Shown: positions 26,200-34,737 of the stretch, in pieces | Layout: every line of letters starts with the position of its first letter | How positions within the stretch are numbered: position 1 is the stretch's first letter | Source: Balneolales bacterium | Lineage (GTDB): Bacteria; Bacteroidota; Rhodothermia; Balneolales; Cyclonatronaceae | Assembly: GCA_020832405.1 (NCBI GenBank) | Contig: JAFIET010000027.1 | Span: 1 to 41,644 of the forward strand | Direction: 5' to 3' | Length of the DNA stretch: 41,644 nucleotides | Position numbers and translations under genes: made by a program | Notes under the pieces: model-generated | What the model saw: only the letters and a program-made list of their open reading frames with translations | Database searches by the model: none | Told to the model about the DNA's origin: nothing

Positions 26200-26637
26200 T
26201 TGGCAATAGCTGAGTTTAATTTTTTTAACGAAACAGACCTGCGGCTTCCACTTGATGAAAAAGTAGCGCTGAAAATTACAGGCGCCGTTTTTCAGGGGGA
26301 AAATCGCAGTTGTTCCCTTTTGGAGATTGTTTTTGTGGATGATGCTGAAATTCTGCGTATCAATCAGGAGCACCTGCAGCATGATTATGTTACAGACATT
26401 ATCACCTTCCCCTACCATGAGGGGGAAGAAGACATCGAAGGGACTCTGTTTTGTTGCGCTACTCAAATTATCAGACAGGCAACTGAAGAAAAAATTTTGA
26501 CAGGCACGGAATTTGCAAGAATACTGATTCATGGCGTGCTGCATTTATGCGGCTATGAAGATGCACAGCCGGCGCAGAAACAGCGCATGACCGAAAAAGA
26601 AAATTATTATTTAAATCAGCTTGAATTTACAGTATGA
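26200..26637 (+). CDS. ybeY: Endoribonuclease / rRNA maturation factor YbeY
   Basis: 145 residues. YbeY is a metal-dependent endoribonuclease acting in 16S rRNA 3'-end maturation and ribosome quality control. The metal motif reads HGVLHLCGYED: H111 and H115 are kept, but the third ligand, usually His (GYDH), is Asp121, a form seen in Bacteroidota. VTDIITFPY (64-72) is the conserved strand (VTDVLSFP-type). The start is TTG 26200, 6 bases after the preceding stop. The stop overlaps the smg ATG (ATGA), so the two are translationally coupled. Confidence 0.93.
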   Translation: MAIAEFNFFNETDLRLPLDEKVALKITGAVFQGENRSCSLLEIVFVDDAEILRINQEHLQHDYVTDIITFPYHEGEEDIEGTLFCCATQIIRQATEEKILTGTEFARILIHGVLHLCGYEDAQPAQKQRMTEKENYYLNQLEFTV

Positions 26638-27083
26638 GAACCAACGTAATTGATCTCATTATTGAGATGATCCGGCAGGTAAGGGCCGGTCAGAAGCTCA
26701 AAGACATTGATCCAAAGTCTTTCGACGGCTACAACCGTGCGGAAACTTCCGCAGCTTACTCATGGATTCTGCATAAAAGCGACAGGGATAAAATAAGCAA
26801 AGAAGCCGGCGTAATTGACGCCCGACGCAACACCCGTATCCTGCACTCTGCAGAGCGGCTGATGCTTTCAACAGAAGCGCAGGGATATCTTATTGAGCTG
26901 TTTAACATCGGCGTTATCGATAATTCAGATATGGAAAATATCATCGAACACTGTATGATTACTTCCATGGAAAAAATTGATCTTGAACGGATGAAAGAAA
27001 TTGTGGCAAGTCTGGTTTTCGGAACCGGCGAAAAAAGCCGACCCAACTCCGTTTTCCTGCGCGGTAACGAGACCATCAACTGA
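26634..27083 (+). CDS. smg: Smg/DUF494 family protein
   Basis: 149 residues. The opening FDLI..-type helix (VIDLIIEMI) and the C-terminal block DMENIIEHCMI, KIDLERMKEIV and LVFGTG match Smg (DUF494), a family of unknown function encoded next to dprA and topA or a topA-like zinc-finger gene in many bacteria. It overlaps ybeY by four bases and lies 17 bases before a topoisomerase-like gene, preserving the smg-topA neighbourhood. The central part is basic and poorly conserved. Assignment rests on the C-terminal motif and context. Confidence 0.75.
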   Translation: MRTNVIDLIIEMIRQVRAGQKLKDIDPKSFDGYNRAETSAAYSWILHKSDRDKISKEAGVIDARRNTRILHSAERLMLSTEAQGYLIELFNIGVIDNSDMENIIEHCMITSMEKIDLERMKEIVASLVFGTGEKSRPNSVFLRGNETIN

Positions 27084-27100
27084 ATTTCAGGCCGGAACCA

Positions 27101-28501
27101 ATGCCCCGAAGCACGGGCGAAATCGTTTCCGGAACCCTGCTCATTGTAGAGTCACCGGTACTTGCGGCAGCTGTAAACCGCCTGAAGCTGCCGCAGATTA
27201 CGGCTTTTGCAACCCGCGGCTTTGCCTGGCTCCCAAAATCAGAACCCGGAACGGGCCGCCTGATTGCAAGAGCAAACCCGGATCTCTCCGGGGTCAGAAA
27301 AGCGCTGAAGGAGCTGCATCCGGCTTTTTACGATATCGTAATTGCAGCCGATGCTGACCCAAGCGGGTATTTCATTTCCCGCGCGGTTGCGAAATTTCTG
27401 GGGAAACGCGGCGGTATCCGTTTTGGTCAGCTCACCGCGATAAGTGCTGAGGCGCTGCAAAAAACCATTGCATCAGCTCACACGCAGCTTCCCTTTGATG
27501 ACGAACAGCTCCGGCGCCATTTTTTTATCCGGCAGCAGTACCGTTCATTCTTTTCTGAGCCGCTGCCGCTCATGCTCGCTTTAGGGCTGCTTTCCGGGCC
27601 TTTCCCGGCGCAGACCTACATCACCCCAAACAAAAAACACTTCATCCGAAGTCTGAAACCGGCGCTTCAATTGGCTGTAGTTTCCCTTAAGCTCCGGCCT
27701 TCACCCGCCGAAGGCCTGTACCCTGCTGTTCCGGCTCCGCCCTCTGCGGCTATTCTCCCCTATGTGCACGGTCAGCGTTTCTCACGGACGCAGGAGCAGC
27801 TCAGCAGGCTTTTCTGTTTTCAGGATGATGCCATTGGCCGCACCCTCATCAGCTATCCCCGAACGCAGTCGAACGCCTGGTACCCGGAAACCTGGGATTC
27901 GCTGGGTGAACAGCTGCCGCGCACTGAGCCGGGCGCGGTTCAGATTCCGGAACCCATGCGGGCAATCGCTCCGGCCGGCAGCGCACATGAGGCGCTTCAC
28001 GTGAGCAGCCTCAGCGACAACCCACATCAGATGCGCGCTTTCCTGAAAAAAGAGCTGCTCTTTCTTTATGAGCTGATTTACCGGCATACAAAAGCTGCGG
28101 TATGCATCCCTCCTTCTCTAAACAAGAATCAAATCCTGAAGGATGAACAGGAACGCTTATTTTGGACGGACCTGCCTTTTATGAAGGTTGAGGTGATACA
28201 GGTGAAGCCGGTTGTGACGCTTCAGCAGTTTATGCAAATGCTGCTCAATACCGGATGGGTTACCGCCGGGAGCCTTGGGGCCGCGACGGATGCGGTACTC
28301 GCTTCGGGACACATCACCCTTGAAACCCGGCCGGAACCGCACCTTCGGGTGAATAACAGCGCTTCGGCTCAGGAACTATGCCTTCGGGCGAAACGTACAC
28401 GCCTGATGATGGAAAACGCTGCCCGCCTGAAATCAGATGCAGCTTTGAGTCCGGCACAGTTCAACAAGCTATGTACCCAATTATTCAGGGATGAAAACTG
28501 A
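27101..28501 (+). CDS. Eroded type IA DNA topoisomerase-like protein
   Basis: 466 residues against roughly 750-870 for TopA. The fold can be followed. The Toprim opening LLIVESP has Glu17 (E9 of E. coli TopA), but the Lys of VESPAK is Ala. The Toprim acidic cluster is DADPSGY (84-90), keeping D84 and D86 while the Glu of D-x-D-x-E is Ser88. LGLLSGPFPAQT replaces the usual LSAGRVQS-like motif. LISYPRTQS (249-257) keeps the catalytic Tyr252 and Arg254, and AHEAL (295-299) keeps His296. The later GIGRPSTYA region appears as WVTAGSLGAA (386-395) without its Arg. There are no zinc-finger cysteines at the C-terminus. It sits directly after smg, where topA is often found. Whether it still cleaves DNA is doubtful; a DNA-binding or regulatory role is possible. 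The next gene overlaps it by 11 bases. Confidence 0.72.
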   Translation: MPRSTGEIVSGTLLIVESPVLAAAVNRLKLPQITAFATRGFAWLPKSEPGTGRLIARANPDLSGVRKALKELHPAFYDIVIAADADPSGYFISRAVAKFLGKRGGIRFGQLTAISAEALQKTIASAHTQLPFDDEQLRRHFFIRQQYRSFFSEPLPLMLALGLLSGPFPAQTYITPNKKHFIRSLKPALQLAVVSLKLRPSPAEGLYPAVPAPPSAAILPYVHGQRFSRTQEQLSRLFCFQDDAIGRTLISYPRTQSNAWYPETWDSLGEQLPRTEPGAVQIPEPMRAIAPAGSAHEALHVSSLSDNPHQMRAFLKKELLFLYELIYRHTKAAVCIPPSLNKNQILKDEQERLFWTDLPFMKVEVIQVKPVVTLQQFMQMLLNTGWVTAGSLGAATDAVLASGHITLETRPEPHLRVNNSASAQELCLRAKRTRLMMENAARLKSDAALSPAQFNKLCTQLFRDEN

Positions 28502-29576
28502 CAATCCGACTTTTGAATCGGTCTTCCGGAAACATCTTTCCGGCCGGCTCGCTGGTGAGGGCAAGTACGCCTCACCCAAACCCCCGCCCGAAAACACCCC
28601 GCCGACGGCGGGCCTGCGCCTGCTTATGGCCGTGCCCTGGCTGCTCGGAATTTTGTTTGCGTTTTCTTTTTGGTGGGATTTCGACGGCATAGTGCTCGAA
28701 ACCGGCTTTCAGCGCCTGCCGCTTGAAGGCGTGCTGCGCATCGTGAGCGTGAGCGGACTGATCGGCTTCCTCACCAACTGGATCGCCATCAGCATGTTGT
28801 TTTACCCGAGGAAGAAGCGGCCGCTGCTGGGTCAGGGCCTCATCCCGGCGCAAAAAGACCGCATCGCGAAACGGCTCTCCGCGGCGGTTGAGCGGGAGCT
28901 GATCAACCCCGAGCTGGTGAAAAAGGAATTCGTGGAATCGGGCCTGCTGAACCGCTACACCGACCTGCTAATCTGGGATGTGAAATCTCTGGTTGATGAT
29001 CCGGGCTTCCGGGAAGACCTCAGCAAGCTGATGCACCGCTACATTACCGAAGCTTTTGCGGACCCGGCCATGAAAGCACGGATCGTGGATGAAGCTGAGC
29101 AGGCCGTGCTCGAAAGCGTGCGCGAAAATAGATTTGAGACAACCGCCCTCAAAATGTACCTGTTGGTGCGTGGTAAAACGCTGCGGGAGATGCTGGCTGA
29201 TGCAGCCGAAAAACTGCCGGCCAAACTGACGCGGGCAACAGAGCCGATTGAGGAGCTGCTCAGCACCATCCCGGCCCGCATGCGCAAAGACCGCGCACAG
29301 CTTCAAAACCTCTTCCTGCTGGTGATTAACGGCATTGTGGATAAAATCGAAGTGCAGAAAATTATCGAGACCAACATCAACAGCTATGATGAGTCAAAAC
29401 TTGAGGCGGTAATCCGCGGCGCTTCCGATACGCAGCTGCGCTACATCAAATACCTGGGCGCGGTGATTGGCTTCGGTGGCGGCTTCGTAATCTGGCAGCC
29501 CATGCTCAGCCTTGCCTTTTTGATCACCGCCGGATTTGTGATTTGGCTTGCGGATCGGATTTTAGGCGGAGTCTGA
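28491..29576 (+). CDS. DUF445 family membrane protein
   Basis: 361 residues. After a Pro-rich N-terminal 40 residues there is one membrane segment (~45-62), then the DUF445 (PF04286) signature GFLTNWIAISMLFYP with a membrane hairpin, and LGQGLIPAQKDRIA. A long charged helical middle follows, and the protein ends with two membrane segments (LGAVIGFGGGFVIW onward). The family is related to YheB/YjiN-type proteins of unknown function at the inner membrane. The ATG lies within the last codons of the topoisomerase-like gene, implying coupling. It is the last gene of the ybeY operon, followed by a 351-base intergenic stretch. Confidence 0.88.
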   Translation: MKTDNPTFESVFRKHLSGRLAGEGKYASPKPPPENTPPTAGLRLLMAVPWLLGILFAFSFWWDFDGIVLETGFQRLPLEGVLRIVSVSGLIGFLTNWIAISMLFYPRKKRPLLGQGLIPAQKDRIAKRLSAAVERELINPELVKKEFVESGLLNRYTDLLIWDVKSLVDDPGFREDLSKLMHRYITEAFADPAMKARIVDEAEQAVLESVRENRFETTALKMYLLVRGKTLREMLADAAEKLPAKLTRATEPIEELLSTIPARMRKDRAQLQNLFLLVINGIVDKIEVQKIIETNINSYDESKLEAVIRGASDTQLRYIKYLGAVIGFGGGFVIWQPMLSLAFLITAGFVIWLADRILGGV

Positions 29577-29927
29577 ACAGGATTGTCGGGAAAATTACCT
29601 GTCTTTTATTCTGATTATTTTTGACCCAAATGGACAAAATGACAAAGCCTGCAGGACAAAACCCGGGCGGGATTGCAACTATAATGAGCCCTGAAGGGGC
29701 ATTTTAACTGTCACCTGAATTTACCGGATTACTTCGGGTTTACAGGATTTCCGGATGGCGGTGCGAGCCGGAAACGGCAACAACCAAAAGCAAGAGCTTT
29801 GCCGTAGGGTTGGAGGTTTTGAACTGTAACGGCTGACCGTGATGTGCACGGCGTTTACCCCAAAAAGCATACGCATGAAATACCACTCCAGCTCTACTCA
29901 GGTTTGCAAAATGATTGCTGGTAATTT
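29577..29927. other. 351-base intergenic region with a REP-like hairpin
   Basis: No plausible coding frame. It holds a short palindrome, GAGCCCTGAAGGGGC at 29686-29700 (GCCC/GGGC arms around TGAAG), of the kind found as scattered repetitive extragenic palindromes in Bacteroidota. Further on, the stretch around 29795-29820 (GCTTTGCCGTAGGGTTGG) resembles other such repeat families. Only one copy is in this window, so its repeat nature cannot be shown here. Confidence 0.4.
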
Positions 29928-31259
29928 TTAGCCAGGGGCTTTCACCATATTTTCCGCTTCGGGAAGGCTTAGGGCGGTGAGGATGCCGGCGAGCATGATG
30001 AGCGCAAACAGGCCGATGAGCCAGGGTGTGCCGAAGAGGTCGGCGACGAAGCCGAGCACGGCGGAGCTGAGGGTTACGAGGCCGATCAGGGTGTTGCTCA
30101 CGGCAACGTAGAGCGGCCGGTCCGCCTCGGGGGCGGCATCAACGATGTAGGTTTTGCGGCCGAGGCGGGTGCCGGCCTGCGCCATGCCTCCGATAAAAAA
30201 GACAGCCGCAAAAGCCCAGGGCGTCTGCCAGGATTCGGGAAACAGGAGGAAGGAAAGGGCGAGTGCGCAGCCGAGCATGCCGACTGCGCCTCCGGCCGCC
30301 ATCACCAGGCGGCTTGAGCGGTCGGCGAAGCGCCCCCAAAAATAGCTGCTCAGCACCGAAGCAAGGCTGCTTGCGATCACAAAAATGCCGAGGCTGCTCA
30401 CCGCTGTGCCGGTCACCTCCCGGGCAAGCAGGGCGTAGAAGGGAATCACCAGCATCACGCTCAGCAACAGGCCGCGGGCCAGCACGAGGCGGGCGAAAAA
30501 CGGCTGCTCTTTGATGAGCTTCCAGCCGGCTTTGGCTTCCTGCAGGGCGTTGCGCCCGCCGGCGGTTGCGCCGTCTTCTTCCCGGATGAGTGCGAAAAGC
30601 AGCGCGGCGCCGAACCAGAGTGCGGCGGCGGTGAGCAGCAGCCACACGTAAAGGGCGATATCCTCCCCTTCACCAAGGTAGCGGTGCAGCACGAAACCCG
30701 CGCCGAGCGAGAGGAGTCCGCCGGTTGTGGCCCGAACCGACAGCAGCGTGCCCCGCTTTCCCTTCGGGATGGTTTTAGCCAGCACATCTTTGAAGCTCAC
30801 CGAGCCAACCCCGCTTGCCAGACTAAAAATAAGCAGCAGCCCGAGTACCGCGATGCCGCCGGCAAGTCCGTCGAGCAGGAAGGCCGCAGCGGCCATCAGC
30901 AGCAGGGCGAGCGCCTGAACCGTGCCGGCCCCGACCCAGAACCACTTCCGGCGGGCGAATTTCCGGATGCGTCCCGAGACCGAAAGCTGCGGAATCAGCG
31001 AGCCGCCTTTGTGCAGCGGCACCAGAAAACCGCTCAGGCTTGGTGGAGCGCCCATTGCGCCGAGCAGCCACGGCAGCACCAGCGAAGGACTCGCAATCTG
31101 CTCGGCAAGCTTGGTTGCGGCGCCGTTCAGGCTGTTGAGCAGAAAGTTTCCCGGAGCCTCGCGGCAGGCACTCTCTGGTATAGCCTCGCAGCTTCGTTCA
31201 TCCTCTTCCGTGAGGATTTCATATACCCGCTCAACCGTTTTGTTTTGGTGAAGGCTCAT
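29928..31259 (-). CDS. MFS transporter
   Basis: 443 residues with about 12 membrane helices in two halves and a ~35-residue acidic cytoplasmic N-terminus. SVSFKDVLAKTIPKGKRG in the loop after helix 4 and WGRFADRSSR in the central loop fit major-facilitator conventions (the latter is a G-x-x-(A/S)-D-R-type motif A). The substrate is unknown. It lies 91 bases downstream of adenine deaminase on the same strand, so purine transport is conceivable but not supported by sequence. The start is ATG 31259; a GTG directly before it is in frame. GC-rich codon use makes the antisense strand open for long stretches. Confidence 0.85.
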   Translation of the reverse strand: MSLHQNKTVERVYEILTEEDERSCEAIPESACREAPGNFLLNSLNGAATKLAEQIASPSLVLPWLLGAMGAPPSLSGFLVPLHKGGSLIPQLSVSGRIRKFARRKWFWVGAGTVQALALLLMAAAAFLLDGLAGGIAVLGLLLIFSLASGVGSVSFKDVLAKTIPKGKRGTLLSVRATTGGLLSLGAGFVLHRYLGEGEDIALYVWLLLTAAALWFGAALLFALIREEDGATAGGRNALQEAKAGWKLIKEQPFFARLVLARGLLLSVMLVIPFYALLAREVTGTAVSSLGIFVIASSLASVLSSYFWGRFADRSSRLVMAAGGAVGMLGCALALSFLLFPESWQTPWAFAAVFFIGGMAQAGTRLGRKTYIVDAAPEADRPLYVAVSNTLIGLVTLSSAVLGFVADLFGTPWLIGLFALIMLAGILTALSLPEAENMVKAPG

Positions 31260-31350
31260 CACAAAAATTAATGGGTGATTTCAGTTTAGATCGCAGAACA
31301 AAGGTTTGGGAGCTCTTCATCATTCCGGAAGTACATCCATCGAAAAAAAA

Positions 31351-32967
31351 TCACCATTCCACAAATGTGAAGCTGTCGCCGTCGAACAGGCCTTTGTCGC
31401 TGAGCTTGAGCGATGGGATCACGAGCAGGGCCATGAAGGAGATGAGCATGTAGGGGGCCTTCAGCGTGCTGCCCATGTCGCGGGCGATGCGTGTGAGCCG
31501 CTCGTAGGCTTCGCCCACATCTTCGCCGGGCGCATTGGTCATGATGCCCGCGACCGGCAGCGGCAGCAGGTCTTCCTGCTCGCCATGAACGGCCGCAATG
31601 CCGCCTTTGGCTTCCATCACCAGATTTACAACCCGCGCGAGGTCGGCATCGGAAGTACCCACCGCAATAATATTGTGGCAGTCGTGCCCGACCGAGGAGG
31701 CAATAGCCCCGTTTTTGATGCCGAAATTCTGAATGAAGGCAACGGCCGGTTTCGCCTGCTGATAGCGGTTCACGACGGCCATTTTCAGGATGTCGTTTTT
31801 GAGGTCCGGCTGCACGAGACTGCCGAGTTTGGGCAGTACGCGCATTTCTTTTTGGGTGATAAGCTCCCCGTCGATGGCCTGAATGACCGGAAAAACCGTG
31901 GCGGAGCTTTGCTTCTCAAAATCCTCGGGGCTGAGGGCGTAGCTCACAAAGTTGTTCAGGAGTCCGGCCTGCACTTTCGGGAACTGCACCCTGCCGCCGG
32001 CAAAAACCTGCTTTCCGTCGATCCAGGTTTCGGTGACGCGGAAATGGGTGAGATCTTCGGAGATGATGAAGTCGGCCGGGTCGCCGGGCTGAAGCAGGCC
32101 TGCGGGCAGACCGTAGTGCTGCACCGGGGCAACACAGGCCGCATGAAGCACATCAAACAGCGGATACCCCAGCGCAACGGCCCGTGCCACCAGCTCGTTG
32201 ATGTGTCCTAACACTAGGTCGTCGGGGTGCTTGTCGTCGGAGCAGAACATCAGCCGGTCGGGATAGTCGTCGAACAGACTGATGAGCGCATCGAAGTTTT
32301 TGGCTGCACTTCCTTCCCGAATCAGGATTTTCATTCCGGCTGCGATTTTGTCGAGGGCTTCTTCTTTGGTGAAGCACTCGTGATCGGTCGAAATGCCGGC
32401 CGAGACATATTTCCGCGCCTGTTCGCCCTTCAGGCCCGGGGCGTGACCGTCAACCGGTTTGCCGGCTTTCCGGGCGGCCTCGATTTTTTTGAGGACTTCG
32501 GCATCATCATACAAAACACCCGGCCAGTTCATCATTTCGGCCAGGTAGTAGATATCGGGCCGGGCGAGCAGCGCTGCGACATCATCGGCATCGAGCACGG
32601 CTCCGGCGGTTTCGAACCGGGTTGCGGGCACGCAGGAAGGCGCCCCGAAGCAAAATTTCAGGGGCACGGTTTGGCCGTCTTCAATCATAAAGGTTACCCC
32701 TTCGAGTCCGCACACGTTCGCAATTTCGTGCGGATCAGAAACCGTGGCAACGGTTCCGTGCTTCACCGCAAGCCGGGCAAATGCCGAGGGCACCAGCATG
32801 GAGCTTTCGATATGGATGTGCGCATCAACGAATCCCGGAAGAATAAACTGTTGCGGCGCAGCGGCTTCCTCTTCGATGTGAGCAATTTTTCCGTGCGCTG
32901 TGTGAAGGGTTCCGGGATAAATCCGCCGGCTGATGACATCTACAATCTGACCTGAAATTTTTGACAT
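31351..32967 (-). CDS. ade: Adenine deaminase
   Basis: 538 residues, the usual length. This amidohydrolase-superfamily enzyme converts adenine to hypoxanthine and ammonia in purine salvage, using metal ions in the cytoplasm. LPGFVDAHIHIESSM holds the HxH metal ligands and the ESS typical of Ade. DPHEIANVCG, GHAPGL, STDHE and CSDDKHPDDL are further Ade blocks, and the C-terminal domain carries SSVGHDCHNIIAVG, a signature that separates Ade from other amidohydrolases. It is probably transcribed with the MFS gene downstream. Confidence 0.96.
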   Translation of the reverse strand: MSKISGQIVDVISRRIYPGTLHTAHGKIAHIEEEAAAPQQFILPGFVDAHIHIESSMLVPSAFARLAVKHGTVATVSDPHEIANVCGLEGVTFMIEDGQTVPLKFCFGAPSCVPATRFETAGAVLDADDVAALLARPDIYYLAEMMNWPGVLYDDAEVLKKIEAARKAGKPVDGHAPGLKGEQARKYVSAGISTDHECFTKEEALDKIAAGMKILIREGSAAKNFDALISLFDDYPDRLMFCSDDKHPDDLVLGHINELVARAVALGYPLFDVLHAACVAPVQHYGLPAGLLQPGDPADFIISEDLTHFRVTETWIDGKQVFAGGRVQFPKVQAGLLNNFVSYALSPEDFEKQSSATVFPVIQAIDGELITQKEMRVLPKLGSLVQPDLKNDILKMAVVNRYQQAKPAVAFIQNFGIKNGAIASSVGHDCHNIIAVGTSDADLARVVNLVMEAKGGIAAVHGEQEDLLPLPVAGIMTNAPGEDVGEAYERLTRIARDMGSTLKAPYMLISFMALLVIPSLKLSDKGLFDGDSFTFVEW

Positions 32968-33150
32968 CTCTGTTTGCTGCTTAAAACGTAGTTGGTTAGG
33001 TTGGCTGGGAAGATAGGAAAAGCCGACTGATTTACATGAGTCCGGATGGCTTTCGCTCCGAACATCACCGTTCAGATTTTTCCGGAACCCCTGAGATTTA
33101 TGAAGGTTAGAAAGTCAGACGCATCCCCTCATCCCCAAAAATTTACCATC

Positions 33151-33882
33151 ATGAAGAAAGCCTTCCCTGCTATCGTGCTGTTATGTTTTTTTCTGCTGCC
33201 CTCGGGCGTGCAGGCGCAGGCCTTTGATGAGCGGCCCATGCCGGGTTACATTGGCGACCGCTACTTTTTTGCGGGTCCGGCCTTTGCGCAGGAGCCCGGC
33301 AGCATCCGTTACACCAACCTGATGCTGCTCCATAATCAGCTTTCTTTCGGGGTAAATCCCCATCTTCAGCTTGTGGGCAGTTTCACTTTGTTTTCTGTAC
33401 TGCCGCGGTTTTTCAGGGAGCAGCGGTACAGCAATCCGCTGAGTGTCGGGGTTCAGCTTTCCGCGCCGGGCCTGCCGGACTGGGTGCATCTCTCTCTATC
33501 ACCTGAACTTACGGCCCTGACCGGAAGCGACTTTTCAGTCACTGACTATCGGGAAAGCTGGTTTTTGACTTTAAGCGGGAAGCTCACGGTCGGAAGCGCA
33601 AACCATCATGTCACGCTTGGGCTCACCCGTTTTTTCGGTGATGAATTTGTTGATTATTCAGTGAGAGAGTCGTTCATACTCATAGCCGGGAGCAGCCGGC
33701 TTGCCCGGAATGTGCACCTGATTGCAGAAACACGCTTTGACACCACGGCCGGGTCAGACGACATCACGTTGCTTGGCTTTCGCTACTTCATAAGCGGCCC
33801 GTTCAGCTTCACCAACGGACTCGCCTGGGCCGAACCCTCGCAGGAACTCATGCCGTTTTTCGGGCTGCATCTGAAGTTTTGA
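33151..33882 (+). CDS. Secreted, outer-membrane beta-barrel-like protein of unknown function
   Basis: 243 residues. The signal peptide is clear: MKKAFPAIVLLCFFLLPSG with cleavage near VQAQA. The mature protein has regularly spaced strands with alternating hydrophobic residues and ends FFGLHLKF, with a terminal Phe, as is common in outer-membrane barrels. No specific family recognised. ATG 33151 is chosen because it begins the signal peptide; longer in-frame starts reach 33046. It is divergent from ade. Confidence 0.7.
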   Translation: MKKAFPAIVLLCFFLLPSGVQAQAFDERPMPGYIGDRYFFAGPAFAQEPGSIRYTNLMLLHNQLSFGVNPHLQLVGSFTLFSVLPRFFREQRYSNPLSVGVQLSAPGLPDWVHLSLSPELTALTGSDFSVTDYRESWFLTLSGKLTVGSANHHVTLGLTRFFGDEFVDYSVRESFILIAGSSRLARNVHLIAETRFDTTAGSDDITLLGFRYFISGPFSFTNGLAWAEPSQELMPFFGLHLKF

Positions 33883-34009
33883 GACGGTAGCGGAGACTGG
33901 GGGTTCAAACCAGCAATTTTTCTGCCCACGGCAATTATAATTCGACAGTACAATTTGGGAACAGCATCAATTGAAATTATTTTGAATTTCATCCTTTAAT
34001 TGAAGTATC

Positions 34010-34475
34010 ATGATTGAAAGTCCGGAAAAAATAAATGCTTTTGCGAATCCATTTGATGAACTGGTGAGCATCATCGGGGAAAGCAACTTAAGTGTAAGTG
34101 TAGAAAATCCGCTGGATTTTATCACAGCAGCTTCGGGCGGAATCGGTGCGGGCGTTATTAACAGGTTTGTAGATTACTTTGGCATCACATGCAGGCAAAC
34201 AGCTGCATTCTTCAATATGTCTGAACAAACTTTAGCTAAGCGTATCAGGCAGGACAAGCCTTTAGAAAAAAATGATGCTGTGCAACTTTTGGAACTTACT
34301 CATCTTTTTTTTTTTATCAGCGGTTTTAGAAAACAAAGAGAACTTTATTGGTTGGCTGTATCAGCAAAACATGGCCCTTGGCGGATTAGCACCTGCAGAG
34401 CTGCTAAGTGTTCCCGAGGGGATTTCGAAGGTTCGCGACATTTTAGGGCGTATTGAGCACGGGGTTTTCAGCTGA
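34010..34475 (+). pseudogene. Xre/MbcA/ParS-like antitoxin (DUF2384), frameshifted at a poly-T tract
   Basis: Two frames together make a typical 154-residue antitoxin of the Xre-RES type. The first (from ATG 34010) encodes the N-terminal HTH region through NDAVQLLELTHL. The second (ending at 34475) encodes the DUF2384 C-terminus: ENFIGWLYQQNMALGG, then PAELL, EG and ILGRIEHGVFS. The switch falls in a run of eleven T at 34305-34315; ten T would keep one frame. It may be a decayed gene, a phase-variable tract, slippage-dependent expression or a sequencing error. A RES toxin start follows 5 bases after the stop, in the normal antitoxin-toxin order. Confidence 0.85.
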
Positions 34476-34480
34476 TTTTC

Positions 34481-34624
34481 ATGTACGTCTATCGCATCAC
34501 AAAAAGCCTTAGAGCTGGTGATATTAGCGGTACAGGATCGTCACTTTATCCGGGGAGGTGGAATAAAAAATTCCGCATCGCAAACCGCAGCAATTTCCGT
34601 TTCGACAGCCGGCTTCGGAAGTAA
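34481..34624 (+). pseudogene. RES-domain toxin remnant
   Basis: A 47-codon frame, too short for the family (~150 residues). Residues 1-28 read like the N-terminus of RES toxins (MYVYRITKS, then ISGTGSSLYPGRWN), the family that degrades NAD+. After residue ~30 similarity stops and the frame ends at TAA 34622. The catalytic Tyr and Ser positions further on are therefore missing, and the toxin is dead. It sits 5 bases after the antitoxin stop. Confidence 0.78.
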
Positions 34625-34737
34625 AAATTCGTTCGGGCAACTTTTTTGTCCCGAAAATCCTTTAGGTTAGGCATAAGCGGGTCTGCAAAGAGCTGCCGCT
34701 CAGTGATTCGCCTTCTTTTTTCTTCCCCTTCTCAAAA

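Noticed and set aside
30684-32211. Plus-strand frames (30684-31271 and 31306-32211) across the MFS and adenine deaminase genes
   Set aside because: Shadows of well-identified minus-strand genes in a GC-rich stretch; translations are low-complexity or unrecognisable.
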